Assembly: GCA_019308745.1 (NCBI GenBank)
Contig: JAFDHO010000002.1
Location: 1 to 58,023 of the forward strand
Direction: 5' to 3'
Source: Deltaproteobacteria bacterium
GTDB lineage: Bacteria > Desulfobacterota > DSM-4660 > Desulfatiglandales > HGW-15
Length of the DNA: 58,023 bases
Part shown: piece by piece, positions 26,650 to 35,258 of the stretch
Numbering within the stretch: position 1 is the first letter of the stretch
How the letters are laid out: every line of letters begins with the position of its first letter
The notes under the pieces: model-generated
Seen by the model: only the letters and a program-made list of their open reading frames with translations
Database searches by the model: none
Told to the model about the DNA's origin: nothing
Program-made: the position numbers and the translations under genes

Positions 26650-28122
26650 CTAGAACATCAACATGCCTGGGTTCATGATGTTATTCGGGTCCAACAACCC
26701 CTTGATGTCCCTCAAGAGGCTCCCGTAGGTCCCGGTCAAACCGAAAAACATGGGGTCCTTCCTGTAGCGGAACATCACGCCCCCGAATCGACGGAGCAAC
26801 TCCCTGTAAAGGTTTCCGTAGATCCCCTTGAGGTGCTGGACATACTCTCTCTCCTCTATGAGGGACCCGGTGACATAGACGACAAAGGCAAGGAAAAACT
26901 CCCTGGCGTGGGAATAGGGCAACACCCGGTAGAAGTAGGGTGGCTTGAACTCTTTCTCTGCAATGGCCCTCATATATCTTTCGATCTCAATAACCTTGGA
27001 TGGCTCTGCGGATATCAGACACCCTGCCAGGTGGAGCCCGGCCCTTATCTGAGATTCTTCTCCCGGTTTGGGGTGGACTCCCTCCACGAAGTAGTCGTGG
27101 AGGTACCCGTAACAGCCGGGGTACCGCTCGCTCGCCTCCTGGTTCTCCAGGTGATTTCCTCCCAGGTCCCGCGCGATCCTTATGCAGGCCCTTTCCTGGG
27201 CCTGGACCACCTCACGGTAACCATTGAGCCGCGCGGAGGCGATCCCAAAGGGGATACCAGGAGGTGGCGTCATCTGATCCGGCTTGAGCATCGCTTCCGG
27301 GATCTGTTCCGACTTGGAACGCATCATTTCATGAAACATATTCCACCCCCAGGTCCAGAAAGTGACGCTCTCGGCCAGGTTTCCCCGTATGATCCTCTTC
27401 ATGTACTCTATCGCCGGGGGGAGGTTGTCAAAGGTGGTCAAGAGCAACCTCTCCTCTTCACCCCTTTCGAATATCTTCACGGCCCCTTTTGTGACGATCC
27501 CCAGTGTCCCGTAGGAACAGGTAAAGAGACCGGTAAGGTCGGGGAAGCAGTGATATCTGGATCTCCACCCCGCTGTTTCAAAGCTGGCAGAGCCTGTCTT
27601 GATAATCCCTCGCCGGGGAGTGACCACCTCCAGGGAGGTTATGGGATCAGGGTCCCACTTGGCCGCATAGTTCCCGGAGGGTCTCATCAAATAGTTGCCC
27701 AGGGGACTGCTGCCCCCGGCAGCCGTGGGAAGGTGGCAGAAGAACCCTTCCTCCCTGAGGACCCTCGCAAATTGATGAAAGGTCACCCCTGGTTCGATGA
27801 CCGCGTAGGCGGCATCGGTATTGACCTCAAGGATCTTGTCCATGAGCCTCAAATCGACCACGATGCCTCCCTGAACAGGAACGGCCATTCCCGCAATATT
27901 GGAACTTCGAGACTGAGGTGTCACGGGTATCCGAAAACGATCTGCGATCTCAACTATGTGCAACACTTCTTCCACCGTGCTGGGCAGAACCACTACGCTC
28001 GGTCTGGCCATGGACCCGGGCGGTGTGGCTGAGTCGGCCCCATAGCCCGCCAAGACTGCCTCATCATGGCTGATCCTATCCCCGGGAAGAACCGATGAGA
28101 GCGCCCGCACAAGATTATTCAT
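26650..28122 (-). CDS. FAD-linked oxidase (GlcD / vanillyl-alcohol oxidase superfamily)
   Basis: The 490-residue protein has a PP-loop FAD-binding domain with RIPVTPQSRSSNIAGMAVPV and PTAAGGSSPLGNYLMRPSGN, and ends in the family-typical LLDPNNIMNPGMLMF. Members oxidise 2-hydroxy acids, alkylphenols or alkylglycerol-like substrates. The pairing with a CCG-type Fe-S protein resembles GlcD-GlcF and D-lactate dehydrogenases, so a hydroxy-acid dehydrogenase is the best guess. The ATG at 28122 with aaggaggggg upstream is preferred over an ATG at 28182. It is the first gene of the minus-strand redox operon, divergent from dusB. Confidence 0.83.
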   Translation of the reverse strand: MNNLVRALSSVLPGDRISHDEAVLAGYGADSATPPGSMARPSVVVLPSTVEEVLHIVEIADRFRIPVTPQSRSSNIAGMAVPVQGGIVVDLRLMDKILEVNTDAAYAVIEPGVTFHQFARVLREEGFFCHLPTAAGGSSPLGNYLMRPSGNYAAKWDPDPITSLEVVTPRRGIIKTGSASFETAGWRSRYHCFPDLTGLFTCSYGTLGIVTKGAVKIFERGEEERLLLTTFDNLPPAIEYMKRIIRGNLAESVTFWTWGWNMFHEMMRSKSEQIPEAMLKPDQMTPPPGIPFGIASARLNGYREVVQAQERACIRIARDLGGNHLENQEASERYPGCYGYLHDYFVEGVHPKPGEESQIRAGLHLAGCLISAEPSKVIEIERYMRAIAEKEFKPPYFYRVLPYSHAREFFLAFVVYVTGSLIEEREYVQHLKGIYGNLYRELLRRFGGVMFRYRKDPMFFGLTGTYGSLLRDIKGLLDPNNIMNPGMLMF

Positions 28123-28345
28123 TGTTCCCCCTCCTTCTTTGACGGATTCACAAAAGGTCCGATTTCCACTCGACAGGCTCACGGCCTGGGGCAGCAGTCA
28201 TAGAGGCTTACCAAAATGCCCTCAGAGGCTTGTGCTTTTCTCAATATACGAATATGATTGAAAAGGCAAGTAATATCGAGAATGCCCCTCTCGCAAAACC
28301 CTGATGGAGAGCCTTCAGGGGAGATCACCTTGGCGAACAACAGCT

Positions 28346-29359
28346 ATGAATGTCCCGCACGATAACCAGGCAAGCAGGCATAGGCTCAAAATAGGGACCC
28401 TGGAACTCGAAGGCCGTCTCATCATGGCACCCATGGCAGGCATCACGAATTTACCCTTCCGCCTCATGGTCAAACGACTTGGGGCCGCCATGGTCACCAC
28501 TGAAATGATAAGTGCAGCAGGTCTTTGCCGGGGAAACAGGAGGTCCCTGGAGTATTTGAAGAATAACCGGGCAGAGAGACCACTTGCCGCGCAGATATTC
28601 GGCGCAAGACCGGATGAGATGGCCGTGGCGGCTCAAATGGCCCTTGAAGCAGGTGCCGACGTCATTGATATCAATATGGGTTGCCCCGTAAAGAAGGTGA
28701 CCAGGACAGGTGCAGGCGCAGCCCTGCTCAAGAACCTCCGCGAGATCAGCCGGCTGGTCACGTCTGTTCGACTCTCCTGCAACGCCCCCCTCACTGCGAA
28801 AATCCGGGCGGGTTGGTCGCCCGGGTACCCCCCTTTCCGAGAAATAGCCCGGGTGCTCCAGGACTGTGGCATAGACGCCATCACGATCCATTCCCGTTCT
28901 GCCGTCCAGGGCTATTCCACCCCGGCCGACTGGTCCGTGATCCGGGAAGTAAAGCAGGAGGTCGCAGTCCCCGTCATCGGTAACGGTGATGTCTTCAGGC
29001 CCGCCCAGGGCATCCGCATGATGGAAGTTACGGGGTGCGATGGTATCATGGTGGGGAGGGGGGCCGTGGGAAATCCATGGATCTTTCGCCAGATCCTGTC
29101 CCTGGAGATGGGCCAAGAACCCAGGGAGCCCGAGCTCCAGGAACGGAGGGCCCTTATCATGGAACACTTCAGTCTCCTTGCCGATACCATGGGTGAACAC
29201 CGTGCGGCCCTCTCCATGAGAGGCCTGCTCATTTGGTACAGCAAGGCACTTCCGAATAGTAGCGTCTTCAGGGGCCTGGTTACCAAGATTAGGGATCTGG
29301 GCTCCTTAAGGGATGCAATGGATCGCTATTTCTCAAGCTTAGAGGGGTGCCGCCCTTGA
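28346..29359 (+). CDS. dusB: tRNA-dihydrouridine synthase (DusB-like)
   Basis: This FMN enzyme reduces uridines of tRNA to dihydrouridine. The 337-residue TIM-barrel protein shows the family motifs LIMAPMAGITNLPFRLMVKR, the catalytic cysteine in DINMGCPVKKVTRTGAGAAL, and GNGDVF and CDGIMVGRGAVGNPWIF in the phosphate-binding half. The start is uncertain. ATG at 28346 fits the family, while an in-frame ATG at 28304 adds 14 residues, and neither has a good ribosome-binding site. Its stop overlaps the start of the IspH-UbiA gene, so both are probably co-translated. Confidence 0.88.
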   Translation: MNVPHDNQASRHRLKIGTLELEGRLIMAPMAGITNLPFRLMVKRLGAAMVTTEMISAAGLCRGNRRSLEYLKNNRAERPLAAQIFGARPDEMAVAAQMALEAGADVIDINMGCPVKKVTRTGAGAALLKNLREISRLVTSVRLSCNAPLTAKIRAGWSPGYPPFREIARVLQDCGIDAITIHSRSAVQGYSTPADWSVIREVKQEVAVPVIGNGDVFRPAQGIRMMEVTGCDGIMVGRGAVGNPWIFRQILSLEMGQEPREPELQERRALIMEHFSLLADTMGEHRAALSMRGLLIWYSKALPNSSVFRGLVTKIRDLGSLRDAMDRYFSSLEGCRP

Positions 29360-31107
29360 AGGTCAAACTCGCCACTGCGGCCGGATTCTGTATGGGAGTG
29401 CGGAGGGCCATGGAAATCGTGCTTTCCGAGGTCAACAGGGAAGGGGGACCCATATTTACTTATGGCCCCCTCATACACAACAGACAGGTCATGGAACTCC
29501 TCGAATCAAAGGGGGTCACCTCGGTCGAGGACATCAGTGAGACTTCCGACTCCAAGAACGGCACCATCGTCATCAGGGCCCACGGTATCCCCCCCGTCAC
29601 GAGACGGGGCTTGAAGGCCTCCGGGTTGAGGATCATCGATGCCACCTGCCCCCGGGTCGCCAGGGTGCAGTCCATCATCCGCTACCATGCGAAGAAGGGC
29701 TACCGTGCGGTCATCGTGGGAGACAGGGATCATCCCGAAGTGGTCGGGCTCCTGGGTTATGGTGACGGGAGGGCCACTGTCATCAAGAGCCCCCAAGAGG
29801 TGGCCGGCCTCACCCCGGCCGAAAAACTGCTCGTCGTCGCCCAGACGACCCAGGATGAGGAGACCTTCAAGGAGATCGTGGCCGCATTAAAGGAAAGGTT
29901 TCCCCACACTCTCGTCTTCGATACCATCTGCGACGCCACCCACAAGCGTCAGGCCGAGGTAAGGTCCTTTGCCGGCCAGGTCGACGGGGTCGTGATCGTG
30001 GGCGGCCTCCATAGCGGCAACACTCGCAGGCTCGTGCAGATCTCGGAAGCGGTGGGGCTGCCGGCATTTCACGTGGAAACGGAAAAGGAACTGGATAGAA
30101 AAAAACTGGCTTCCATGGAGGTGATAGGAGTCACCTCGGGTGCGTCAACACCCAATTGGATGATCAAGAACGTCATCAAGGAGATTGAGGCCATAAGGAG
30201 TCGGAAGGAGACCCTCCTGGCCCACAGGGTGAGGCAAGTTTTCAAGGCCCTTTTGCTGGGCAATCTGGTCGTGGCCCTCGGGGCCTTGTGCCTGTCCTAT
30301 GCCATTGGCTTTCTGCTGGGGAGGGGCCCGGACCTCGTACATCCGGCCATGGCCTTCTTGTACGTGCACGCCATGTATGTCCTCAATCGCTTCCTGGATA
30401 AAGGGGCAACCGCCTACAATGATCCGGAAAGGGCGGCCTTTTACAGAAATCATCGGAAGGTCCTGATCTTCACCGGGGTGGTTGCGATCTCGGGGGCTCT
30501 TGGCCTCGCCCTCTCCCTGGGTACCAGGGTGTTTGTCTCCATAGGAGGGCTGAGCCTCCTGGGTATATTCTACAGCATACCTCTCATGCCCAAGAAGGGG
30601 GGGTATGCCTTGAAGTACGCGAGAATAAAGGATATTCCCGGTTCGCGGACGTTGTCGGAGGCCGTCGCCTGGGGAATCATTCTCTGCCTCATTCCTCTCC
30701 TGGAGCCCCCTAAGCCGCCCCTGGAGGCTTCCATTGTTGCTTTTTTGTTCGTATTTTCAATGGTTTATGTTAGATCCGGACTCTTCGATATTCTTCAGTT
30801 CCAGGGTGACCTCATCGTTGGAGTCGAGACCCTACCCATCATTCTGGGAAGAAAGAGGACCTTGATGCTCCTCAAGATCATCACGCTCCTGACCATTCCC
30901 CTCCTGTCCCTGGCCCCACTTGCAGGCCTTGCGGCTCCCTTCTCCTTGTTCCTGGTGCCAAGCGCCCTGCTTCTCTTCCTTTCTATTTTGATCGTCGAAA
31001 GGCAGTGGATTCATCCCGGGATCAAGATAGAGCTCCAGTTGGAGGGACACTTTTTTGTCGCTGGTTTGGGGGGGCTTCTCTGGCACCTGTTCCTATGGCA
31101 AGCGTGA
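29356..31107 (+). CDS. IspH (HMBPP reductase) fused to a UbiA-type prenyltransferase
   Basis: The 583-residue protein joins two enzymes of isoprenoid use. Residues 1-285 are a complete IspH, the last step of the MEP pathway, with cluster ligands Cys12 (GFCMGV), Cys98 (DATCPRV) and Cys192 (TICDATHKRQ) and His41 and His76. Residues about 290-583 form a membrane domain with seven to nine helices of the UbiA superfamily. It has a first acidic motif around NRFLDKGATAYND and a second DILQFQGDLIVGVETLP. UbiA enzymes attach prenyl chains to aromatic or lipid acceptors. The fusion would place prenyl diphosphate production next to its use at the membrane, but the acceptor is unknown. The TTG at 29356 has gaggggt eight bases upstream and overlaps the dusB stop. 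A GTG at 29347 is also possible. Confidence 0.87.
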   Translation: MKVKLATAAGFCMGVRRAMEIVLSEVNREGGPIFTYGPLIHNRQVMELLESKGVTSVEDISETSDSKNGTIVIRAHGIPPVTRRGLKASGLRIIDATCPRVARVQSIIRYHAKKGYRAVIVGDRDHPEVVGLLGYGDGRATVIKSPQEVAGLTPAEKLLVVAQTTQDEETFKEIVAALKERFPHTLVFDTICDATHKRQAEVRSFAGQVDGVVIVGGLHSGNTRRLVQISEAVGLPAFHVETEKELDRKKLASMEVIGVTSGASTPNWMIKNVIKEIEAIRSRKETLLAHRVRQVFKALLLGNLVVALGALCLSYAIGFLLGRGPDLVHPAMAFLYVHAMYVLNRFLDKGATAYNDPERAAFYRNHRKVLIFTGVVAISGALGLALSLGTRVFVSIGGLSLLGIFYSIPLMPKKGGYALKYARIKDIPGSRTLSEAVAWGIILCLIPLLEPPKPPLEASIVAFLFVFSMVYVRSGLFDILQFQGDLIVGVETLPIILGRKRTLMLLKIITLLTIPLLSLAPLAGLAAPFSLFLVPSALLLFLSILIVERQWIHPGIKIELQLEGHFFVAGLGGLLWHLFLWQA

Positions 31108-31970
31108 GCGTCATCATCCCGACCTTTAACAGGGCTCAGCAGGTCAAAAGGGCCATATCCTCGGTACTTTACCAGGAATTCAGGGACTACGAGATCATCG
31201 TCGTCGATGACGGTTCCAGGGATGATACCCTGGAAGGACTGAAGCAGTTTGAACGGTACATCAGGCTTATCATCCACTCTGAGAACAGGGGCGTCTCTTC
31301 CGGAAGGAATAGTGGAATTAGAGCCGCAACGGCCCCCTATGTTGCCTTCCTGGACTCGGACGACTACTGGCTCCCGGGAAAACTCAGGGCTCAAATGGAG
31401 TTTTTCAAAAGAAATCCCGGGGCACTGGCCTGCCAGACAGAAGAGATCTGGATAAGAGCGGGCCGCAGGGTCAACCCCGGGAAAAAGCACCTCAAGCCCA
31501 ACGGTGACATCTTTTTCCCTTCCTTGAGAAGATGCCTCGTCAGCCCCTCGTCGATTATGCTGAAACGGGAGATCCTGGATGAAGTCGGGCCGTTCGATGA
31601 AGCCCTTCCCGCGTGTGAGGATTATGATCTGTGGCTGAGAATCGGGTGTAAGCATCCGATCTACTTAATCAAAGAATATCTCGTCGTGAAGGAGGGAGGC
31701 GCAACAGATCAGCTCTCCGCCCGTATCAGGGGTATGGACCGGTATCGGATAGCTTCTCTTACCAGACTTGTCAGGAGCGGAATGCTCAATGAACGGCAAC
31801 TGGAGGCGGCCCTGGATGAGTTATCCCGCAAATGCCGTATCTACGGGGGCGGCTGCCTGAAACGGGGCAGGCGTGCGGAGGGAGAGGCGTACCTCCGGCT
31901 GCCCGATAGCTTGAGGTCGTCCCTCCGAGTTCCCGGCACCCCTCCTCTTCCGCCTTTAAAGAACTCCTAA
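31095..31970 (+). CDS. GT2-family glycosyltransferase
   Basis: The 291-residue protein is a GT-A enzyme. It starts VSVIIPTFNRAQQVKRAISS and shows VVDDGSRDDT, the nucleotide-sugar and metal-binding LDSDDYW motif, and the acceptor-side ED in CEDYDLWLRI. It has no membrane segment. The ATG at 31095 lies inside the end of the ispH-ubiA gene (13-base overlap), so it belongs to the same operon as dusB. It might glycosylate the prenylated product, but that is only a guess from position. Confidence 0.83.
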   Translation: MASVSVIIPTFNRAQQVKRAISSVLYQEFRDYEIIVVDDGSRDDTLEGLKQFERYIRLIIHSENRGVSSGRNSGIRAATAPYVAFLDSDDYWLPGKLRAQMEFFKRNPGALACQTEEIWIRAGRRVNPGKKHLKPNGDIFFPSLRRCLVSPSSIMLKREILDEVGPFDEALPACEDYDLWLRIGCKHPIYLIKEYLVVKEGGATDQLSARIRGMDRYRIASLTRLVRSGMLNERQLEAALDELSRKCRIYGGGCLKRGRRAEGEAYLRLPDSLRSSLRVPGTPPLPPLKNS

Positions 31971-31977
31971 ATGCCTA

Positions 31978-32619
31978 TCAGTCCGTGTCGCGCTGGCTCT
32001 TGGGCAAAATCAGGACATCCACCTTCCCCTCCAGGGCCTCTTTGAACCTCTTGGCATCACCCTCATCGCCGACGATGGCGCCGTAGTGCATGGGTATCGC
32101 CAGTTTCGGGCGTATGGCTAGGGCTGCCTTGACCGCTTCATCTGCTGTCATCACGTAGGTCCCCGAGACGGGGATTAGGGCGATATCTACGTCCAAGGAC
32201 TCCATCTCCGGGATAAAATCCGTGTCACCGGCGTGATAAATGGTGACACCCTTCACCTCCACGATAAACCCGAGCCAACCGTTCTTTTTGGGGTGGAAAT
32301 CCTTTTTCCTGTTGTAGGACGGGACCCCGGTGATCTTTATACCATCCACCTCGATGGATTCCCCGGGCCTGATCGTCCTCACATCCCCCTTGAGCTTCTT
32401 TGCCGAGTCCTTCTCCGTCACAATGACCGTCCCTTCTTTGCGGATCTTCTCCACGTCTTCAGGGGAGCAGTGATCGAAGTGCTCGTGGGAAATGAGGATG
32501 ACATCCGCCTTGGGCCCGGGCGGGATTTGGTAGGGGTCAAAATAGATGATCCTCTCCGAATCCAGCCGGAAGGCATCATGCCCTAACCATTTGATGTTAT
32601 TTGCTATTTCGTGAAACAT
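31978..32619 (-). CDS. UlaG-like metallo-beta-lactamase-fold hydrolase
   Basis: The 213-residue protein has the metal-binding motif SHEHFDHCS near residue 50, the later HAGDTDF motif and a terminal MHYGAIVGDEGDAKRFKE segment. This places it in the UPF0173/UlaG group of metal-dependent hydrolases. Substrates of this group are mostly unknown. A strong ribosome-binding site (aggaggagg) precedes the ATG at 32619. The gene follows cooT on the same strand after a 40-base gap. Confidence 0.83.
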   Translation of the reverse strand: MFHEIANNIKWLGHDAFRLDSERIIYFDPYQIPPGPKADVILISHEHFDHCSPEDVEKIRKEGTVIVTEKDSAKKLKGDVRTIRPGESIEVDGIKITGVPSYNRKKDFHPKKNGWLGFIVEVKGVTIYHAGDTDFIPEMESLDVDIALIPVSGTYVMTADEAVKAALAIRPKLAIPMHYGAIVGDEGDAKRFKEALEGKVDVLILPKSQRDTD

Positions 32620-32659
32620 GCTTACTACCTCCTCCTTTCTCAGTGTGAAGGTCTTGCTT

Positions 32660-32848
32660 TCACAGGGCCTCTAAGAGGATCTTATGGTCGAGCAGCGATA
32701 GGGACTTCACTCTTGCCTTGACTATCTTTTCTTCCCCGAACATGTCCTTGATCCTCACATGGTCCTCCTTTGACTCAAGGCGGTCCACGTTTTCGAGGAC
32801 CAGTTCTTCTCTCCCTCCCTTCAACAAGTAGACCGACGACTCACACAT
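32660..32848 (-). CDS. cooT: CooT family nickel-binding protein
   Basis: The 62-residue protein matches CooT, a small nickel-binding dimer implicated in loading carbon monoxide dehydrogenase. It starts MCESSVYLL, with Cys2 as the nickel ligand expected from the family, and has the typical KDMFGEEKIVKARVKSLSLL body. The ATG at 32848 lies eight bases inside the end of the DUF3842 gene, so the pair is translationally coupled. The cooS gene it would serve lies 18 kb away at 50967. Confidence 0.85.
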   Translation of the reverse strand: MCESSVYLLKGGREELVLENVDRLESKEDHVRIKDMFGEEKIVKARVKSLSLLDHKILLEAL

Positions 32849-33260
32849 CTTTGGCCATCTCCTTTATGATCCTAATGACCTGGTCCACGAGGTGAGGCAA
32901 AGGCTCTCCCTTGGTCCCGACCAGGCTTACACGCTCCTGCGTAAGGGGAATGAGGATCTTTCTGCAAGTGCTCGTGCTCACGGCCTCAGCCATCCGGGGA
33001 GTTACCTCTCCCATCATGGCATTTGGCATAATGATGGACATGGGGCCCAGGATGATGTCTGCCTGCGGGCATGTCTGGACGACCGCGTTCTCACCGGTGG
33101 CCCCCCGGTTGGCGCCCGATTTCATCATTCGGGAGGTTGCTATGGAATTGGTCCCCAGGGCCAAGACCTCCAAGTGATCGAGCGCGGGTTCGTGCCTGAG
33201 GGCCTTTATCACCGCGGCCCCAATTCCGCCTCCCTGACCGTCCATGACCACGATAACCAC
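32841..33260 (-). CDS. DUF3842 family protein, partner of cooT
   Basis: The 139-residue protein begins VIVVMDGQGGGIGAAVIKAL, a glycine-rich Rossmann-like loop typical of DUF3842, and contains GTNSIATSRMMKSGANRGAT. Its function is not known. The family tends to occur in anaerobes with CODH/ACS, and here it overlaps cooT by eight bases, which suggests a role in nickel or CODH handling. The GTG at 33260 with gagggg six bases upstream is the best start. In-frame ATGs at 33266 and 33281 lack spacing for that site. About 180 bases upstream to parB hold no gene. Confidence 0.78.
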   Translation of the reverse strand: MVIVVMDGQGGGIGAAVIKALRHEPALDHLEVLALGTNSIATSRMMKSGANRGATGENAVVQTCPQADIILGPMSIIMPNAMMGEVTPRMAEAVSTSTCRKILIPLTQERVSLVGTKGEPLPHLVDQVIRIIKEMAKDV

Positions 33261-33460
33261 TGACATCCCCTCTGGAAGCATTAGCGATGTAAACAGTTCC
33301 CACGAGAGTCCAGCACCGGCACCACCCCTTCCCCTGCTTCTACCCGTCCCGGGGGGGGGCAGATACAGGCTATTTCCGGTTGATAAGATCTGTGCCAGTC
33401 GCTTTCTCAGTCTCAGGCAAAGGCGCCCCCATACAATGGGAGTGTCTAAGTTTACAGGAT

Positions 33461-34309
33461 TTAGGTCAGAAGGTCGTAGAGGCGCCCCAGCTCATCCTCC
33501 GAAAAGAAATGGATCACAATGCTGCCTCTCTTCCCCCGCTTCCTTATGCGGACCTTGGTCCCCAAGGACCTCTTGAGACTCTCCTCCATGGACCGGAGAT
33601 AGGAATCAATCTCCCTTTCCCTTTCTCCCCCGGCCGCCCCGGTCCTTGATTGCTTCTTGATGAGATCTTCTGTCTGCCGCACTGAAAGGGCCCTTCCCAC
33701 GATCAGATCCCTTATCCTGTTCTGCTCCTTCCTGTCATTGAGGCCGGCCAGGGCCCTCGCGTGCCCCATGGTGAGCCTTCCCTCAAGTACATCCCTTTGG
33801 ATGCCCTGGGGGAGCCTCAGCAGCCTCAGCATGTTTGCGACCGTGGAGCGATCCCTGCCCAGTCTCTTGGCAAGGGTCTCCTGGGTCACGTTGGTATCTT
33901 CGATCAGCCTCTTGTAGGCCAGGGCCTCCTCAATGGGGTTCAGATCTCTCCTGTGGATATTCTCTATCAATGCCATTTCAAGTTGTTCCGTTGACGTGGT
34001 CTCCTTTACGACCACCGGGACCCTTTCCAGACCAGCCCTCGCGGCTGCCCTCCATCTTCTTTCGCCCGCTATGAGCCTGTAGCCTTTGTCGGTCTTGGTG
34101 ACGAGGAGGGGGGTCAACACCCCCTTTTCCCTTATGGAAGCGGCAAGCTCTTGCAGTTCCCCATCATGGAAATTCTGACGCGGCTGGTATGGGTTTGGTT
34201 CGATGTCTTCCACGGGGCATTGAAAGAACACTTCACCTTCGGCCGAAACCCCGCCGGCTTCCGGAATGAGTGCGGACAATCCCTTTCCAAGTGCCTTTCT
34301 TCTAGCCAC
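33461..34309 (-). CDS. parB: Chromosome-partitioning protein ParB
   Basis: ParB binds parS sites and spreads as a CTP-dependent clamp. The 282-residue protein shows the N-terminal ALGKGLSALIP, the CTP-binding GERRWRAA box, the helix-turn-helix TQETLAKRLGRDRSTVANML, and a dimerisation C-terminus with RKRGKRGSIVIHFFSEDEL. The GTG at 34309 with agggagg six bases upstream is preferred over a TTG at 34327. It overlaps the end of parA by eight bases. A matching parS site lies at 35243-35258. Confidence 0.93.
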   Translation of the reverse strand: MARRKALGKGLSALIPEAGGVSAEGEVFFQCPVEDIEPNPYQPRQNFHDGELQELAASIREKGVLTPLLVTKTDKGYRLIAGERRWRAAARAGLERVPVVVKETTSTEQLEMALIENIHRRDLNPIEEALAYKRLIEDTNVTQETLAKRLGRDRSTVANMLRLLRLPQGIQRDVLEGRLTMGHARALAGLNDRKEQNRIRDLIVGRALSVRQTEDLIKKQSRTGAAGGEREREIDSYLRSMEESLKRSLGTKVRIRKRGKRGSIVIHFFSEDELGRLYDLLT

Positions 34310-35075
34310 CTTCGACCTCCCTATCAATGAATTCCTTCGCCAGGGAAAGGTAACTCTGGGCGCCCTTGGACTTTATATCATAAAGCAGGATGGGTATCCC
34401 ATGGCTGGGTGCCTCGCTCAAGCGGACATTTCTCGGGATCAGGGTCTTGAATACCTTCTCCTTGAAGAGTCCCCTCACCTCTTCCTCCACCTGGAGGGCG
34501 AGATTGTTCCTAGAATCATACATGGTTAGCAGGATGCCATCCAGTCTCAAGGAAGGGTTCAGGCCCCTTCTCACGGCGCCCACGGTTTCCAGGAGCTGGC
34601 TCAAACCTTCCAGGGCATAGTACTCACACTGAAGGGGCACCAGTACCGAATCTGCCGCCGTCAGTGCGTTGATTGTCATAAACCCAAGGGAGGGAGGACA
34701 ATCCAAGAAGACATAATCATAGGAATCCCTCAGGGAGAAGAGCTTGCCCCTGAGCCTGTATTCCCGATCTTGGAGGGACATCAACTCCACTTCCGCCCCT
34801 ATCAGGTCCGGACTCGAACCTATGAGATGCAGCCCTGAAAGCCCTGTCTTTCTTATGACCTCCCCCTCGGCCGCCGACCCCAAGATCAACTCGTAGAGAC
34901 CTCCGTCTACGTGCGCCTTGTCTATGCCTAACCCCGTGGTTGCATTACCCTGGGGGTCGCAGTCAACCAGGAGGCATCTCTTTTCAGCCACGGCCAGGGA
35001 AGCCGAAAGATTGATTGCTGTGGTGGTCTTCCCCACGCCACCCTTTTGATTGGAAATTGAGATAATGTGGCCCAT
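34302..35075 (-). CDS. parA: Chromosome-partitioning ATPase ParA
   Basis: ParA (Soj) is the Walker-type ATPase that drives origin segregation with ParB. The 257-residue protein has the deviant Walker A loop QKGGVGKTTTAINL, switch regions VDCDPQGNATTGLG and FLDCPPSLGFMTINAL, and a basic C-terminal half. There is no N-terminal DNA-binding extension, which fits a chromosomal (short) ParA. It begins 170 bases from the parS site and is co-transcribed with parB. gidA and gidB, often upstream of parAB, are absent here. Confidence 0.94.
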   Translation of the reverse strand: MGHIISISNQKGGVGKTTTAINLSASLAVAEKRCLLVDCDPQGNATTGLGIDKAHVDGGLYELILGSAAEGEVIRKTGLSGLHLIGSSPDLIGAEVELMSLQDREYRLRGKLFSLRDSYDYVFLDCPPSLGFMTINALTAADSVLVPLQCEYYALEGLSQLLETVGAVRRGLNPSLRLDGILLTMYDSRNNLALQVEEEVRGLFKEKVFKTLIPRNVRLSEAPSHGIPILLYDIKSKGAQSYLSLAKEFIDREVEGG

Positions 35076-35242
35076 TCACTAAGCTGGTTATCGAGGTTGT
35101 GTGCTTTTCTTGGCCGAATTATAGCACAGGAGCGAATCCTGTGCCAGGCAAACCTCTGCCTCGCTGACCGAACACCATACAGGAGGCACAGATACTGCTC
35201 ACTTGCAGATAGCACACAAACCGGAATTTGCAAAGGACTTTA

Positions 35243-35258
35243 TGTTTCACGTGAAACA
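35243..35258. promoter_or_regulatory. parS centromere site
   Basis: TGTTTCACGTGAAACA is a perfect 16-bp palindrome and identical to the consensus bacterial parS sequence bound by ParB. It lies just upstream of parA. Confidence 0.93.

Noticed and set aside
25777-28032. A 751-codon open frame on the plus strand
   Set aside because: It is antisense to the CCG-type Fe-S protein and FAD oxidase genes, has no family motifs and no ribosome-binding site. Long antisense frames arise from the GC-rich codon pattern of the real genes.
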